Assembly: GCF_001723305.1 (NCBI RefSeq)
Contig: NZ_LPWF01000026.1
Coordinates: forward strand, 62,001-126,000
Length of the DNA: 64,000 nt
Source: Methyloceanibacter superfactus
GTDB lineage: Bacteria > Pseudomonadota > Alphaproteobacteria > Rhizobiales > Methyloligellaceae
Reading direction: 5' to 3'
How positions within the stretch are numbered: the stretch's first letter is position 1; the number at the start of each line of letters is the position of its first letter. Position numbers and translations under genes: made by a program. The notes below the pieces were generated by a model that saw nothing but the letters and a program-made list of their open reading frames with translations, did no database searches and had not been told where the DNA came from. Positions 1 to 9,806 of the stretch are shown here, piece after piece.

Positions 1-256
1 CGGCGGCGACGCGGCCGATGAAGCCGCATTTGGCGCCGAACGAGGCGAGGCCGGAGATGGAATTGGCGACCGACCCGCCGGAGCGCTCGATGGCCGGGCC
101 CATGGCCTCGTAGAGCCTCGCCGCCTCGTCCGCATCGATCAGGCGCATGAAGCCCTTGTCGAGATCGTGCTTGGAGAGAAAGCCCTCGTCGCAGCGGGCA
201 ATGATGTCGACGATGGCGTTGCCGATGCCGACGACGTCGTAGGTTTTTTCAGCCAT
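1..256 (-). CDS. Adenosine kinase-like PfkB sugar/nucleoside kinase, 5' part only
   Basis: The first 85 residues are present, and the rest runs off the left edge. The start ATG is at 256-254 (MAEKTYDVVGIGNAIVDI). The PfkB family phosphorylates nucleosides or sugars with ATP in the cytoplasm. The opening DVVGIGNAIVDI strand and the GGSVANSISGLASFGAKCGF glycine/asparagine segment at about residues 60-79 are the N-terminal PfkB substrate-binding signature and match alphaproteobacterial adenosine kinases closely. The ATP-binding C-terminal signature lies outside the window, so substrate cannot be confirmed. It is divergent from the EI24 gene. Confidence 0.85.
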   Translation of the reverse strand, partial: MAEKTYDVVGIGNAIVDIIARCDEGFLSKHDLDKGFMRLIDADEAARLYEAMGPAIERSGGSVANSISGLASFGAKCGFIGRVAA

Positions 257-381
257 TCGGTCGCGGGTCCCTGTTCTTCGCTTGTTTGCAGTTGGCGCGG
301 GCCTGTGAATGCGAGAGCGGCGCTGGTCTGGCGCGCCGGCGTCCCTATATTCGCCCTGCCGGAAGTTCAGGGGACAAATTC

Positions 382-1064
382 ATGCTCGCCGCCGCAGGTC
401 AAGCTTCCAAGAGCTGTTCACGCCGCCATTCCGCGCGGTGATGATAAAATGCGTGGGCTTCACCCTGGCCCTGCTCGCCGCGCTTATCGTCGCGGTGGAG
501 TGGTCGTTCACCCATTTCGTCGCCTGGCCCGACTGGATCGAGACCGCGATCCAGTGGCTCGGCGGGCTGGCGCTGGTCGCCGCCTCGATCTTCCTCATTC
601 CACCGGTGACCTCGCTCATCGCCGGTCTCTATCTCGACGACATCGCCGGCCAGGTGGAGCGATCCGCCTTCCCGTCCGATCCGCCCGGGCGCGAACTGCC
701 CACCGCGAAGTCCATTTGGCTCGCGATCAAGTTCTTTACCGTGGTGCTGGCGGTGAACTTGCTGGCGTTGTTCCTACTGCTGATTCCCGGCGTGAACCTC
801 GTCGCCTTCTATGTGGGCAACGGTTATCTGCTCGGCCGGGAATATTTCGAGCTCGCCGCCATGCGCCATGTCTCGGCGGCGGAGGCGAAACGCTTGCGCA
901 AGTCGAACCGGCTGACGGTTCTGCTGTGCGGACTGCTCATCGCCGGTCTCGCCTCGGTGCCGATCCTCAACCTGGTGACGCCGCTCTTCGCCACGGGCTT
1001 CATGGTGCGGATGTACAAGCGGATGGCGGTGCGCGGCGGGTTCTCGTCGCGGGTGGTGGGCTAG
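382..1064 (+). CDS. EI24/CysZ-like inner-membrane protein (frameshift near the start)
   Basis: The protein has about 227 residues with four or five hydrophobic segments: about 20-45, 53-75, 115-145 with FFTVVLAVNLLALFLLLIPG, and 175-205. It ends in a basic tail. The motif NGYLLGREYFELAAMRH is characteristic of the EI24 (PF07264) family, which includes CysZ sulfate transporters; transport function here is only inferred. The natural start ATG at 382 (MLAAA) is one base out of frame with the rest (SSFQELFTPPFRAV). A base seems to be missing near 393-397. The stop codon shares the tetranucleotide CTAG with the stop of the convergent small gene. Confidence 0.75.
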
Positions 1065-1177
1065 CCGCTGAACAGCAGGCGATCCACCCAGTGGTGAAAG
1101 AAGTCGGGCGCGAAAAAGTAGGTCGCGTAGAGGCCGATGATGATCGTCGCGGCCAAGCCGATGAGGTAGTCTCGCAT
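1061..1177 (-). CDS. Small single-pass membrane protein, 38 aa
   Basis: The ORF reads MRDYLIGLAATIIIGLYATY and then FFAPDFFHHWVDRLLFSG. One transmembrane helix spans about residues 4-22 with a short aromatic tail. The start is supported by an AAGGGG Shine-Dalgarno sequence six bases upstream. An in-frame ATG two codons earlier is too close to that sequence. Both ends are tight: the stop TAG overlaps the EI24 stop. I do not recognise the family. Confidence 0.5.
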   Translation of the reverse strand: MRDYLIGLAATIIIGLYATYFFAPDFFHHWVDRLLFSG

Positions 1178-1244
1178 GGCCATCCCCTTGGTTTGCAAAA
1201 GGAATGAGTCTGCATTCTAGCATATGCCCGCCCCCCGCGAGCCG

Positions 1245-2041
1245 CTAAGCCGGGGCTGCCGTTTTCGGCTCGAACAGGCAGATGTCGGCGATGATGCAGC
1301 GCCAGCATTCGGGCTTGCGCGCCTTGCACACATAGCGTCCGTGCAGGATCAGCCAGTGATGGCAGTTGTGCTTGTAGCGGTCGGGCACCACGCGGTTCAG
1401 GGTCTCTTCGACGATGAGCGGCGTCTTGCCGGGCGCCAGCCCCGTGCGGTTCGACACGCGGAAGATATGGGTATCGATGGCGATGGTCGGCTGGCCGAAG
1501 GCCACGTTGAGCACGACATTCGCGGTCTTGCGGCCGACGCCGGGCAAAGTCTCCAGCGCCTCGCGGGCGGCGGGGACCTTGCCGCCATGCTCCTCGATGA
1601 GCTTCTTCGACAGCGCGATCAGATTTTTGGCCTTGTTGCGGTAGAGCCCGATGGTCTTGATCTTGTCGGTGACGCCGGCCTCGCCGAGGGCGATCATTTT
1701 TTGCGGGGTGTCGGCCACGGCGAACAGCGCGGGCGTGGCGCGGTTGACGGATTCGTCGGTGGCCTGCGCCGACAACACCACGGCCACGAGCAGGGTGAAG
1801 GTGTCCTTGTAGCGGAGCTCCGTCTTGGGGTGGGGATCGGCCGCCTGGAAGCGGGCGAAAATCTCATTCACCTGGCTTCCGTCAGCAGCGATCCGGGCGC
1901 CGTCTTTCCCGACGCCGTCTTACTCGACGCGGTCTTGCCATCGGCCGTCTTACCCGAAGCCCGTTTGCCGGTGACGGGCTTCCGCCGGGGCGCTTTCGCC
2001 GGCCTCTTGTTCACCGGCTTTTTGGCTTTCGATCGAACTGC
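1245..2041 (-). CDS. nth: Endonuclease III (frameshift between tail and core)
   Basis: This is a base-excision repair glycosylase/AP lyase acting on oxidised pyrimidines. The core (1871-1245) has the helix-hairpin-helix LPGVGRKTANVVL with the catalytic Lys. It also has the catalytic Asp in AIDTHIFRV and the C-terminal 4Fe-4S ligands C-x6-C-x2-C-x5-C (CKARKPECWRCIIADIC). Upstream, in another frame, lies a Lys/Ala/Pro-rich stretch ending in SLLTEAR and a stop. That stretch is the usual basic N-terminal extension of rhizobial Nth. Restoring one base near 1873 gives LLTEA(E/Q)VNEIF and a protein of about 265 residues. The start is then GTG 2041 or TTG 2065. Read literally, the core starts at ATG 1871. 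Confidence 0.93.
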
Positions 2042-2085
2042 CACAGGCCCTTGCCTACCGCCCAAGTTGTATTAGCTTCACTGCT

Positions 2086-2609
2086 ATGACAGAGCCCCGC
2101 CCCGCCCCACAAGACTCTTCGGGCCACCATTCACAGACCCGGCCCCCCAATTCAGGGCCGTGCTGACGCCGCACCGCTCTTTGGGCCCGAAAGGCTTCAT
2201 GGTGTTCATGGCGGCGATCAGCGCCATCAGCTTCGGCACCGGGCTCATGTTCTACCTGATGGGCGCCTGGCCGGTGATGGGCTTCATGGGGCTCGATGTG
2301 CTGCTCGTCTATGTGTGCTTCAAGCTCAACTTCCGCGCGCTGCGCGTCTACGAGACGGTGGAGCTTGCCGCTGAGGCGCTGACGGTGACGCGCGTCGCGC
2401 CGAATGGGCGGGCGCAATCCTGGCAATTCAATCCCTATTGGGTGCGGCTCGATCTCGAGGAGCGGGTGGGCCGCATGTCGGAGCTGTCGATCGTCAGCCA
2501 CGGAAAGCGTCTGGTGTTCGGCAGCTTCCTGACCGACCCGGAGCGCGAGGATTTCGCCGCGGCGCTCAAGGCCGCGCTCGGCGGCGCGCGAAACCCGGGC
2601 GCCGTCTAG
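2086..2609 (+). CDS. DUF2244 membrane protein (frameshift in first 30 residues)
   Basis: The body matches DUF2244 (PF10003): [15 protein letters not shown], two adjacent transmembrane helices ([20 protein letters not shown] and the next segment to LLVYVCF), then a soluble domain with [16 protein letters not shown] and [16 protein letters not shown]. Function is unknown. The likely start ATG 2086 ([13 protein letters not shown]) is in a different frame from [17 protein letters not shown], so a base is missing near 2117-2123. The stop shares CTAG with the convergent gpmA stop. Confidence 0.8.
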
Positions 2610-3283
2610 GCGGCGAGGTCGCGCTTCTCCGCGACGCTGCCGTCGGCATTGATGCGGTAGATCACGGGCACGGCGGTGGCGAGCGAATAGTCCTTCACCT
2701 CCTCTGGCGTGAGCTTGTCCAGCTCCATGATCAGCGAGCGCAGCGAGTTGCCGTGGGCGACGACGATGACGTTCTTACCCTCTTGCAGCTCAGGCACGAT
2801 CCACCTGTCGTAAAAAGGGCAGACGCGCGCGGCGGTGTCCTTCAGGGATTCGCCGCCGGGCGGGGCGATGTCGTAAGAGCGCTGCCAGATATGGACCTGC
2901 TCGGCGCCGAAGCGCTTGCGCGCCTCTTCCTTGTTGATGCCGACGAGCTGGCCGTAGTCGCGCTCGTTGAGGGCGGCGGCCTTGATGATCGGCAGCTTGT
3001 CCTGGCCGAGCTCCTCCAGAATGATGTCGAGGGTGTTGTGGGCGCGCTTCAGGGTCGAGGCGAAGGCGCTGTCGAAATGCAGGCCCTCCTCCTTCAGGCG
3101 GGCGCCGGCGCCGTGCGCCTCGGCCATGCCCTCCTCGCTGAGGCCCACGTCCTTCCAGCCGGTGAACATATTCAGCCGGTTCCACTCGCTCTGGCCATGA
3201 CGGACCAGCACGAGCACATTCTCGGCTTTCGGCGGCGTGTCGCTTGCCTTTTGGAGCATGTCCTTTGGAAGGCGCCCTGTCAT
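2606..3283 (-). CDS. gpmA: 2,3-bisphosphoglycerate-dependent phosphoglycerate mutase
   Basis: This glycolytic and gluconeogenic enzyme interconverts 3- and 2-phosphoglycerate. It is intact, about 225 residues from ATG 3283 ([10 protein letters not shown]), or 217 from ATG 3259. The phosphohistidine motif [10 protein letters not shown] is near residue 24, with [13 protein letters not shown] following. Also present are [29 protein letters not shown], and the second catalytic His in [16 protein letters not shown]. No frameshift. It lies 185 bases downstream of dapB on the same strand, a common alphaproteobacterial arrangement. Confidence 0.96.
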   Translation of the reverse strand: MTGRLPKDMLQKASDTPPKAENVLVLVRHGQSEWNRLNMFTGWKDVGLSEEGMAEAHGAGARLKEEGLHFDSAFASTLKRAHNTLDIILEELGQDKLPIIKAAALNERDYGQLVGINKEEARKRFGAEQVHIWQRSYDIAPPGGESLKDTAARVCPFYDRWIVPELQEGKNVIVVAHGNSLRSLIMELDKLTPEEVKDYSLATAVPVIYRINADGSVAEKRDLAA

Positions 3284-3468
3284 CGTGTGTCCGGTGCCCC
3301 GACGGGCTTGCGCGGCCCACTGGGATCGCCGCCAGCATAGGAGGGGAAGGTTAAACTCAGGCTCACCATCGCCTCTCTTTAGGGCCACTTTCCGACCATG
3401 CGGACCCCGGTTTTAGGCGTTCACCCGTGGTCTTGCCAATGGCAATGACCCAGATATCAACGGGCGGG

Positions 3469-4287
3469 TTACAAGCCAAGGACTTGCAAGCCAAGGACGT
3501 CGGCCATGGAATATAGGCCAGGGGATTTGCCGCGCCCCCACAGGGCGGCCGTCACGGCGCCGCGGGCGAAAATCCCGCGGTCGGACGCGATATGGGCCAA
3601 CTCGATACGCTCCCGGCCGGCGAAGATCACCCGGTGCTCGCCGACCACGTCGCCACCGCGCAGCGCCGCGAAGCCGATATCGCCGGTGCGGCGCGGGCCG
3701 GTCTCCCCGTCGCGGGTCCGGACGCTGTGCTCGGCGAGAGACACCTCGCGCCCCTTGGCGGCGGCGGCGCCCAGCATCAGCGAGGTGCCCGACGGCGCGT
3801 CGCGCTTGTGACGGTGATGCATCTCGAGGATTTCAATGTCGAATTCGGGCCCGAGCGTCGCCGCCACGCGCGCGGTGAGCGCGGCCAGAAGGTTGACGCC
3901 CATGCTCATATTGCCCGCCTTGACGATGACCGCATGACGGGCGGCCGCCTCGAGCTTGATGAGATCGTCTTCCGAAAAGCCCGTGGTACCGATGACATGA
4001 ACGATGCGGGCCTGGGCGGCGAGCCCGGCGAAGGCCACCGTGGCGGCGGGCGAGGTGAAGTCGAGCACGCCGTCCGCATGGGCGAAGAGATGCAAGGCAT
4101 CGTCGGTGATGGCGACGCCGAGCGGATCAAGGCCAGCGAGTGTGCCGATATCCTGGCCGATGGCGGGCGAGCCCTCGGCCTCGAGGCCGCCGGCGACGGT
4201 GCAGCCCGGCGTCTCCGCCAGGGTCCGGGTCAACGCCTGGCCCATGCGCCCGGCGGCGCCCAGCACGGCGATCCTCATGTCACTCAT
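3469..4287 (-). CDS. dapB: 4-hydroxy-tetrahydrodipicolinate reductase
   Basis: This is the NAD(P)H-dependent step of the diaminopimelate/lysine pathway. It is 272 residues and intact. GAAGRMG at residues 10-16 is the dinucleotide-binding turn, IGTTGF is near residue 101, and [14 protein letters not shown] near 155 holds the catalytic His pair, Lys and substrate-binding residues. The C-terminus [11 protein letters not shown] is followed by an extra QVLGL, produced by a short tandem duplication (see the repeat at 3472-3498). Homologues usually stop at DVLGL. It may be co-transcribed with gpmA. Confidence 0.97.
   Translation of the reverse strand: MSDMRIAVLGAAGRMGQALTRTLAETPGCTVAGGLEAEGSPAIGQDIGTLAGLDPLGVAITDDALHLFAHADGVLDFTSPAATVAFAGLAAQARIVHVIGTTGFSEDDLIKLEAAARHAVIVKAGNMSMGVNLLAALTARVAATLGPEFDIEILEMHHRHKRDAPSGTSLMLGAAAAKGREVSLAEHSVRTRDGETGPRRTGDIGFAALRGGDVVGEHRVIFAGRERIELAHIASDRGIFARGAVTAALWGRGKSPGLYSMADVLGLQVLGL
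3472..3498 (-). repeat. Tandem 12-bp repeat at the 3' end of dapB
   Basis: The block GTCCTTGGCTTG occurs twice on the minus strand, separated by CAA, just before the TAA stop. It encodes VLGL-Q-VLGL and adds five residues to the usual DapB C-terminus. Confidence 0.85.
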
Positions 4288-4433
4288 CGTGAATCGGCCA
4301 CCCTTGATGCGATGGAGCCGCCGCCATGGTAGGAAGGTGCTCCAAAGATCCCCAGGTCCTTCTAGGCCGCCGGGGCATCGCTCACAAGTCCCGTAACGGT
4401 CGAAGACCCGATCTGATTTGAGTCAAACTGCCC

Positions 4434-5006
4434 ATGGCGAAAAAGTCGCACCTCCTTCTCGCCGTGGGGCTGGCCGCTGCTTCGGTCTCGCCGCTTCTGC
4501 CGCTCGAAGCCGCCGCCGAGGAGATCGTCAGCGCCTACACGCCCCTCAAGCTCGAGGCCTGCCGGACCGTGACCCCGCCTGGGGACGAGGAAGTCGGCGG
4601 CGTGTTCCGGTGCAAAGGCTATGGCGGCATGGATGTGCGGGTGGCCGAAGGCGATCTGCGGATGTTCGTGTCCTATGGGCCGGGCGCTGACAGCCAGACC
4701 GCTGCGACTCAGACCCTGCCGGCGTTCAACACGACCGGCGAGACGCTCGAATGGCGTTTGGCGGACGGGGTGCCGTTCGCGACCATTCTTCGCTTTCATT
4801 GGGACTCCGACGGCGCCAAGGGCTCGACGCTTGTCATCACCAAGCTCGGCCAAACGGATGCCTGCCATGTCGCCCATGTCATGGCGACCGGCAATCCCAA
4901 CGCCAACGTGCTCGCGCGGGAGATCGCCGACAGCCAGGCGCGTGGCTTCGATTGCCAGCGCGACAAGATCCGCGACTACGGTCCCGACGGGACCCAGGTC
5001 GACTAG
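4434..5006 (+). CDS. Exported protein of unknown function, 190 aa
   Basis: An N-terminal signal peptide (MAKKSHLLLAVGLAAASVSP, cleavage likely after EAAA) precedes a soluble domain with four cysteines, at CRTV, FRCKG, DACHV and DCQRD. The spacing suggests two disulfides in the periplasm. I recognise no catalytic motif. It stands alone between divergent dapB and the convergent GGDEF/EAL gene. Confidence 0.75.
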   Translation: MAKKSHLLLAVGLAAASVSPLLPLEAAAEEIVSAYTPLKLEACRTVTPPGDEEVGGVFRCKGYGGMDVRVAEGDLRMFVSYGPGADSQTAATQTLPAFNTTGETLEWRLADGVPFATILRFHWDSDGAKGSTLVITKLGQTDACHVAHVMATGNPNANVLAREIADSQARGFDCQRDKIRDYGPDGTQVD

Positions 5007-5018
5007 GCAGCGATTCGA

Positions 5019-7103
5019 CTAAGCGACGAGCGGGCGGTCCAGCGGCTGGGCCGGCCGATTTTCGTCCTCGTCGGTGACGTCCATCTCCGGCCGGCCGTAG
5101 TAATAGCCTTGCACTTGGTCACAGCCCCATTGCTTGAGCATGGCGGCCTGACCTTCGGTCTCCACGCCTTCCGCGGTGATGGTGACATGCAGCGATTGGC
5201 CGAGACCGACGATGGACGACACGATGGCGCTCGTGCGCTCGCTGGTGCCGAGGGTGTCGATGAAGGATCGATCGATCTTGATCTTCTTGACCGGGAAGCG
5301 GGTGAGATAGCTCAAGCTCGAATAGCCGGTGCCGAAATCGTCCATGGCGATGCACACGCCGAGCTGATCGAGCTTGGTCAGCGTATCGATGACCGCATCG
5401 GTGTTTTGCAGGATGATGGCTTCGGTGATCTCCAGCTCCAAACGCTCGGGCTCGAGCCCGGTCTCGGCGAGGATACGGCGCACCAGCCCGTAAACGTCCT
5501 GGGTCTTGAATTGCGCGGGTGAGAGGTTGACGGCGAGCTTGGTGTCGAGCGGCCAGGTGGTGGCGTAGGTGCAGGCCGTCTTGAGGATCCACTCGCCGAG
5601 CGGCGCGATGAGCCCGGTCTCCTCGGCGATGGGGATGAAGGTCGTCGGCGGGATCTCGCCTTCGGACGGATGCCACCAGCGAACCAGCGCCTCGTAGCCG
5701 GTGAGCTTGCCGTTATCGAGGCCGAACTGCGGCTGGTAATCCAGGTAGAGCTGATTCTTGCGTAGGGCGTTGCGGAGATCGTTCTCCATGCGGCGGCGCT
5801 TCTGGAGAGCGGCGTCCATGGCCGGCTCGAAGAAGCGGAACGTGTTGCGGCCGTCTTCCTTGGCGCGATAGAGCGCCAGATCGGCGTTCTTCATCAAGAC
5901 CTCGATGGGCTCGCTATCGACGGGGCCCATGGCGATGCCGATGCTCGCCGACGTCGTCAGCTCGTGACCGTTGACGCGATAACCGGCGCTGAGCGCGCTA
6001 CACACGCGCCGGGCGAGACGCATGGCGTCCTCTGGCGTGTCGAGCTCCTCGGCGACGATGGCGAACTCGTCGCCGCCCAGCCGGCCGACAAGATCGACCT
6101 CGCGGGTATTCTCCTTGAGGCGCGCGGAGACTTCTTCAAGCAGTGCGTCGCCCGTGGCGTGACCGAGCGTGTCATTGACGTGCTTGAAGCGATCGAGGTC
6201 GAGACAGAGAACCGCCATGAGCTGGTTGTGGCGCTTGGCGCGGGCCACGGCGCGCTCGAGTTGCTGATGAAACTGCACCCGATTGGGCAGACCGGTCAGC
6301 GAATCGTGCATGGCGAGGAACCGGATCTTGTCCTCGGCAAGCCAACGTTCGCGGATGCGCCGGGAGGCGATAGCCGCGGGCACGGTGAAGCCCATGACGA
6401 TGAGCAGCACGGTGGTGAGCGTCACCACGGTGAGCGCCATATTGGTGAGGGAAGCGGCAGCCGTCTGATCGACGGCGAATGCATAAAGGCGGGCAACCTT
6501 GCCGTCTTCGGTGACCGGCACCAGTGCCAAGCGGGTGTCCTCGCCGCCGGGAAGGTCCGCCAGCTCGATCTTGTCGTCACGAACGGATTGCGCGATCGCC
6601 GTCTCGACATCGCTCTGGCCAAGAATGTCGGCAAGCGCGTCGGGAGAGAGGCTGCCGCCGACCGCGATCGCTTTGCGTCCGGGCGTGAGCACGGCAAAGC
6701 CATCCAGCTTGCTCACAAATTGGCCCTGCGTCTCATCGATATTGCCGAGGAACCAGCCGCGGGTGAGCCGGTCGAGGCCATCGACCAGGCTGAGACCGTC
6801 CTCACGGAAACTGGGGCTTGCCGGCAGACTCACATCGGCGGACTGCGCCGACGCCTCGCTCAGCGCGACCGCGTTCAGGACTTGCAGCTTCTTGTCGAGG
6901 ACCCGCTCGGGCACGCCCGGCTCGCTCAGGCGCGCGTCGATTTCTGCCGTCCAGGCCAGCGCCGCCTCGCGGGCATCCCGGCCGAGGACGTAATTGATGG
7001 TGGATCGGCCCGACATGACGCCGGCTACGACGGTGAGGAGACCAAGAATCACCAGACCGGCCATGATCAGCCGATCCCGAGCGCCGACTTCTGTCATTTT
7101 CAC
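5019..7103 (-). CDS. Membrane-bound GGDEF-EAL cyclic-di-GMP protein
   Basis: The protein is 694 residues and intact. A first transmembrane helix (about 12-33), a periplasmic sensor of roughly 180 residues without a domain I can name, and a second helix (about 212-238) precede the cytoplasmic output. The diguanylate cyclase domain has an intact active site GRLGGDEF near residue 340. The phosphodiesterase domain has YEALVRWWHP near 472, ITEAIIL, and DDFGTGYSSLSYL, followed by KIKIDRSFI, so all major EAL metal-binding elements look present. It may therefore make and break cyclic di-GMP, as is usual for such tandem proteins; which activity dominates cannot be told. It is probably monocistronic. 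Confidence 0.93.
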   Translation of the reverse strand: MKMTEVGARDRLIMAGLVILGLLTVVAGVMSGRSTINYVLGRDAREAALAWTAEIDARLSEPGVPERVLDKKLQVLNAVALSEASAQSADVSLPASPSFREDGLSLVDGLDRLTRGWFLGNIDETQGQFVSKLDGFAVLTPGRKAIAVGGSLSPDALADILGQSDVETAIAQSVRDDKIELADLPGGEDTRLALVPVTEDGKVARLYAFAVDQTAAASLTNMALTVVTLTTVLLIVMGFTVPAAIASRRIRERWLAEDKIRFLAMHDSLTGLPNRVQFHQQLERAVARAKRHNQLMAVLCLDLDRFKHVNDTLGHATGDALLEEVSARLKENTREVDLVGRLGGDEFAIVAEELDTPEDAMRLARRVCSALSAGYRVNGHELTTSASIGIAMGPVDSEPIEVLMKNADLALYRAKEDGRNTFRFFEPAMDAALQKRRRMENDLRNALRKNQLYLDYQPQFGLDNGKLTGYEALVRWWHPSEGEIPPTTFIPIAEETGLIAPLGEWILKTACTYATTWPLDTKLAVNLSPAQFKTQDVYGLVRRILAETGLEPERLELEITEAIILQNTDAVIDTLTKLDQLGVCIAMDDFGTGYSSLSYLTRFPVKKIKIDRSFIDTLGTSERTSAIVSSIVGLGQSLHVTITAEGVETEGQAAMLKQWGCDQVQGYYYGRPEMDVTDEDENRPAQPLDRPLVA

Positions 7104-7190
7104 GTGTTCCCATACGACAAGAGAAACCGTGACCCTAAGCGGTGGTTGTTAAGGCTCGCCCAACGGTTGCGGTTAATGAGCGGTTAACGC

Positions 7191-7697
7191 CTAGCGCCAG
7201 GCGAAGGCGATCTTGCGCAAGGAAGTGTCGCCGAAGCTCTCGGCGCCCTCGGCAGTGGGCTTGCCGCCAAGGCTCAGATAGAAGCCGCAGGCCGCTTCGT
7301 TATCGGCAAGTGCCCAAACCAACAGACCTTTTAATCTCATCTCCGCCAGCCGGATGCGCGCGCCCTCGAACAGCTTCGCGCCGAGGCCGAGGCCCTGATA
7401 GGTGGGATGGAGGTAGAGCTCGAAGATCTCGCCTTGGAAGGGCGCGCGGCCCAGCCGGCAGCGGCCAAACGTCACATAACCCGCAGCGTCGCCGCCGAAG
7501 TCGAGCACCAGCAGCGGCGCGCGCTTGCGCAGCGTGCTCTCCCACCAGCGCGGGCCACGGCGGGCGATCATGCGTTCGAGCGAGAGATGCGGGATAATGC
7601 CCTGATAGGCGTTGCGCCATGCCTCTTCATAGGCGGCCGAGAGGGCCGGCGCGTCCTTTGCCCGGGCAGGTCTGATGTGTGCGACATCGACGGACAT
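7191..7697 (-). CDS. GNAT-family N-acetyltransferase
   Basis: The protein is 168 residues. The acetyl-CoA pyrophosphate-binding segment YQGLGLGAKL follows the core strand EIFELYLHPT. The C-terminal ALADNEAACGFYLSLGGKPT is the usual final alpha/beta element of GNAT enzymes. The substrate cannot be predicted. It sits downstream of typA on the same strand with a 68-base gap. Confidence 0.85.
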   Translation of the reverse strand: MSVDVAHIRPARAKDAPALSAAYEEAWRNAYQGIIPHLSLERMIARRGPRWWESTLRKRAPLLVLDFGGDAAGYVTFGRCRLGRAPFQGEIFELYLHPTYQGLGLGAKLFEGARIRLAEMRLKGLLVWALADNEAACGFYLSLGGKPTAEGAESFGDTSLRKIAFAWR

Positions 7698-7765
7698 GGC
7701 GTCAGCCTAGCGCAGGATCGAGGCGCCGGGCAAAGGGGACGTTGCGGTTATCCCGGCCTTCGCGC

Positions 7766-9595
7766 TTAGGCGACCTCTTCGGCCATGCGCTGACGCTCGG
7801 CCTTCTTGCGGTCGTTGGGATCGAGATACCGCTTGCGCAGACGAATCGATTTTGGCGTCACCTCGACCAACTCGTCGTCCTGAATATAGGCCAGGGCGCG
7901 CTCGAGAATCATGCGCATGGGCGGCGTCAGGCGCACGGCCTCGTCCTTCGAGGTGGTGCGAATATTGGTGAGCTTCTTGCCCTTGAGCACGTTCACCTCA
8001 AGGTCGTTCTCGCGGGTGTGCTCGCCGACGATCATGCCGCGATAGACGCGGACACCGGGGTCGATCATCATCGGTCCGCGGTCCTCCAGGTTGAACAGCG
8101 CATAAGCGACCGCCTCGCCCTGGTCGGTCGAGATCAGCACGCCGTTGCGCCGGCCCTGGATGGCGCCCTTGTGGGGCGCATAGCCGTGGAACAGGCGGTT
8201 CATGATGCCAGTGCCGCGCGTGTCGGTGAGGAGCTCGCCCTGATAGCCGATCAGCCCACGCGTCGGGGCGTGGAACACCAAACGCTGACGGCCGCCGCCT
8301 GACGGCTTCATCTCCACCAGATCGGCTTTTCGCTCCGACAGCTTCTGCACCACGACGCCGGAATGCTCCTCGTCGAGGTCGATGACCACTTCCTCGATCG
8401 GCTCGAGCAGTGTGCCGTCCTCCGCCGCGCGCAGCAGGACCCGCGGCCGAGACACCGAAAGCTCGAAGCCCTCGCGGCGCATGGTCTCGATGAGAATGCC
8501 GAGCTGAAGCTCGCCGCGGCCGGCGACCTCCATCGAATCCTTCTCCTTGGACTCGGTGACTTTCAGGGCGACATTGCCTTCCGCCTCGCGCAGCAGGCGG
8601 TCGCGAATCATCCGGCTCGTCACCTTGCTGCCTTCGGTACCGGCGAGCGGCGAATCGTTGACTCGGAAGGTCATGGACAGGGTGGGCGGATCGATGGGAT
8701 GGGCAGCCAGCGGCGTCATGACCTCGGGCGCGCAGATGGTATGGGCCACCGTGGCATTGGGCAGGCCGGCGAGCGAGACGATGTCGCCGGCGCTTGCCTC
8801 GTCGAGCGCCACACGCTCGAGCCCGCGGAATGCGAGAACCTTGGAGACGCGGCCCTGCTCCACGAGATTGCCGTCGTGGTCGAGCACCTTGACCGCCTGG
8901 TTCGGGGCGATGGAGCCCGAGGTGATGCGGCCGGTGACGATGCGGCCAAGATACGGATTGGCCTCGAGAATGGTACCGAGCAAGCGGAACGGGCCGTCCT
9001 CCGACGTGCGGCTCCGGCACATGCTCCAGGACGAGATCGAAGAGCGGCCGCATGCCGGCGTCCTTGGGCCCTTCGGGCTCGCGGCCATCCAGCCTTCCTT
9101 GGCCGAGCCGTAGAGAATCGGAAAGTCGAGCTGCTCCTCGCTAGCGTCGAGCGCGGCGAACAGGTCGAACACTTCGTCCAAGACCTCGGAGGCGCGCGCG
9201 TCAGCGCGATCGACCTTGTTGATAACGACGATGGGCTTGAGGCCCATCTTGAGCGCCTTCGACACCACGAACTTGGTCTGCGGCAGAGGGCCTTCGGCGG
9301 CGTCCACCAGCACCAGTGCGCCGTCCACCATGTTCAGGATGCGCTCGACCTCACCGCCGAAATCGGCATGGCCCGGCGTGTCGACGATATTGATCCGGGT
9401 TATCGTCCCAGACGATCGACGTAGCTTGGCGAGAATGGTGATGCCGCGCTCTCGCTCCAGATCGTTGGAGTCCATGGCGCGCTCGTCGACCCGCTGATTG
9501 TCGCGAAACGAGCCGGACTGCTGGAGCAAGCGGTCGACGAGGGTGGTCTTGCCATGATCGACATGGGCAATGATGGCGATGTTGCGAAGCGTCAT
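7766..9595 (-). CDS. typA: Translational GTPase TypA/BipA (two locally frameshifted segments)
   Basis: This is a ribosome-associated GTPase linked to stress and cold ribosome assembly. The 609-residue frame has G1 AHVDHGKTT (residues 10-18), G3 DTPGH, G4 NKVDRAD, EF-G-like domains II, III and V, and the BipA C-terminal RKRYLDPNDRKKAERQRMAEE. Two internal stretches are out of frame but return to it. At 9427-9400, AKLRRSSGTITR should read AKATSIVWDDTR (one base missing, one extra). At about 9075-8998, SPKGPRTPACGRSS should read along the line of PEGPKDAGMRPLFDLVLEHV (again one missing, one extra). Both look like base-calling errors. Confidence 0.95.
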   Translation of the reverse strand: MTLRNIAIIAHVDHGKTTLVDRLLQQSGSFRDNQRVDERAMDSNDLERERGITILAKLRRSSGTITRINIVDTPGHADFGGEVERILNMVDGALVLVDAAEGPLPQTKFVVSKALKMGLKPIVVINKVDRADARASEVLDEVFDLFAALDASEEQLDFPILYGSAKEGWMAASPKGPRTPACGRSSISSWSMCRSRTSEDGPFRLLGTILEANPYLGRIVTGRITSGSIAPNQAVKVLDHDGNLVEQGRVSKVLAFRGLERVALDEASAGDIVSLAGLPNATVAHTICAPEVMTPLAAHPIDPPTLSMTFRVNDSPLAGTEGSKVTSRMIRDRLLREAEGNVALKVTESKEKDSMEVAGRGELQLGILIETMRREGFELSVSRPRVLLRAAEDGTLLEPIEEVVIDLDEEHSGVVVQKLSERKADLVEMKPSGGGRQRLVFHAPTRGLIGYQGELLTDTRGTGIMNRLFHGYAPHKGAIQGRRNGVLISTDQGEAVAYALFNLEDRGPMMIDPGVRVYRGMIVGEHTRENDLEVNVLKGKKLTNIRTTSKDEAVRLTPPMRMILERALAYIQDDELVEVTPKSIRLRKRYLDPNDRKKAERQRMAEEVA

Positions 9596-9806
9596 TGTCG
9601 GAGATGTTCTTTCAGCCGCGCGGCGGCCTGTTCATTGTGCGGCGCACTATACTCATTCCGGCTGCAACCACAATGCGACGCGAAGGGCAATGCACCGTCT
9701 GGGTTAAGCGGGCCCGGATCGCCGGCATATAGGCACGCCAGCCGGCCAACGGAAGCAGATTCCAGGGAAAATTGGAACCCGAGGCCGGTGCCCGCGTTGG
9801 CGTCTC

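Noticed and set aside
1868-2065. Separate Lys-rich small protein upstream of nth
   Set aside because: Its composition and position match the basic N-terminal extension of rhizobial Nth; one missing base explains the break.
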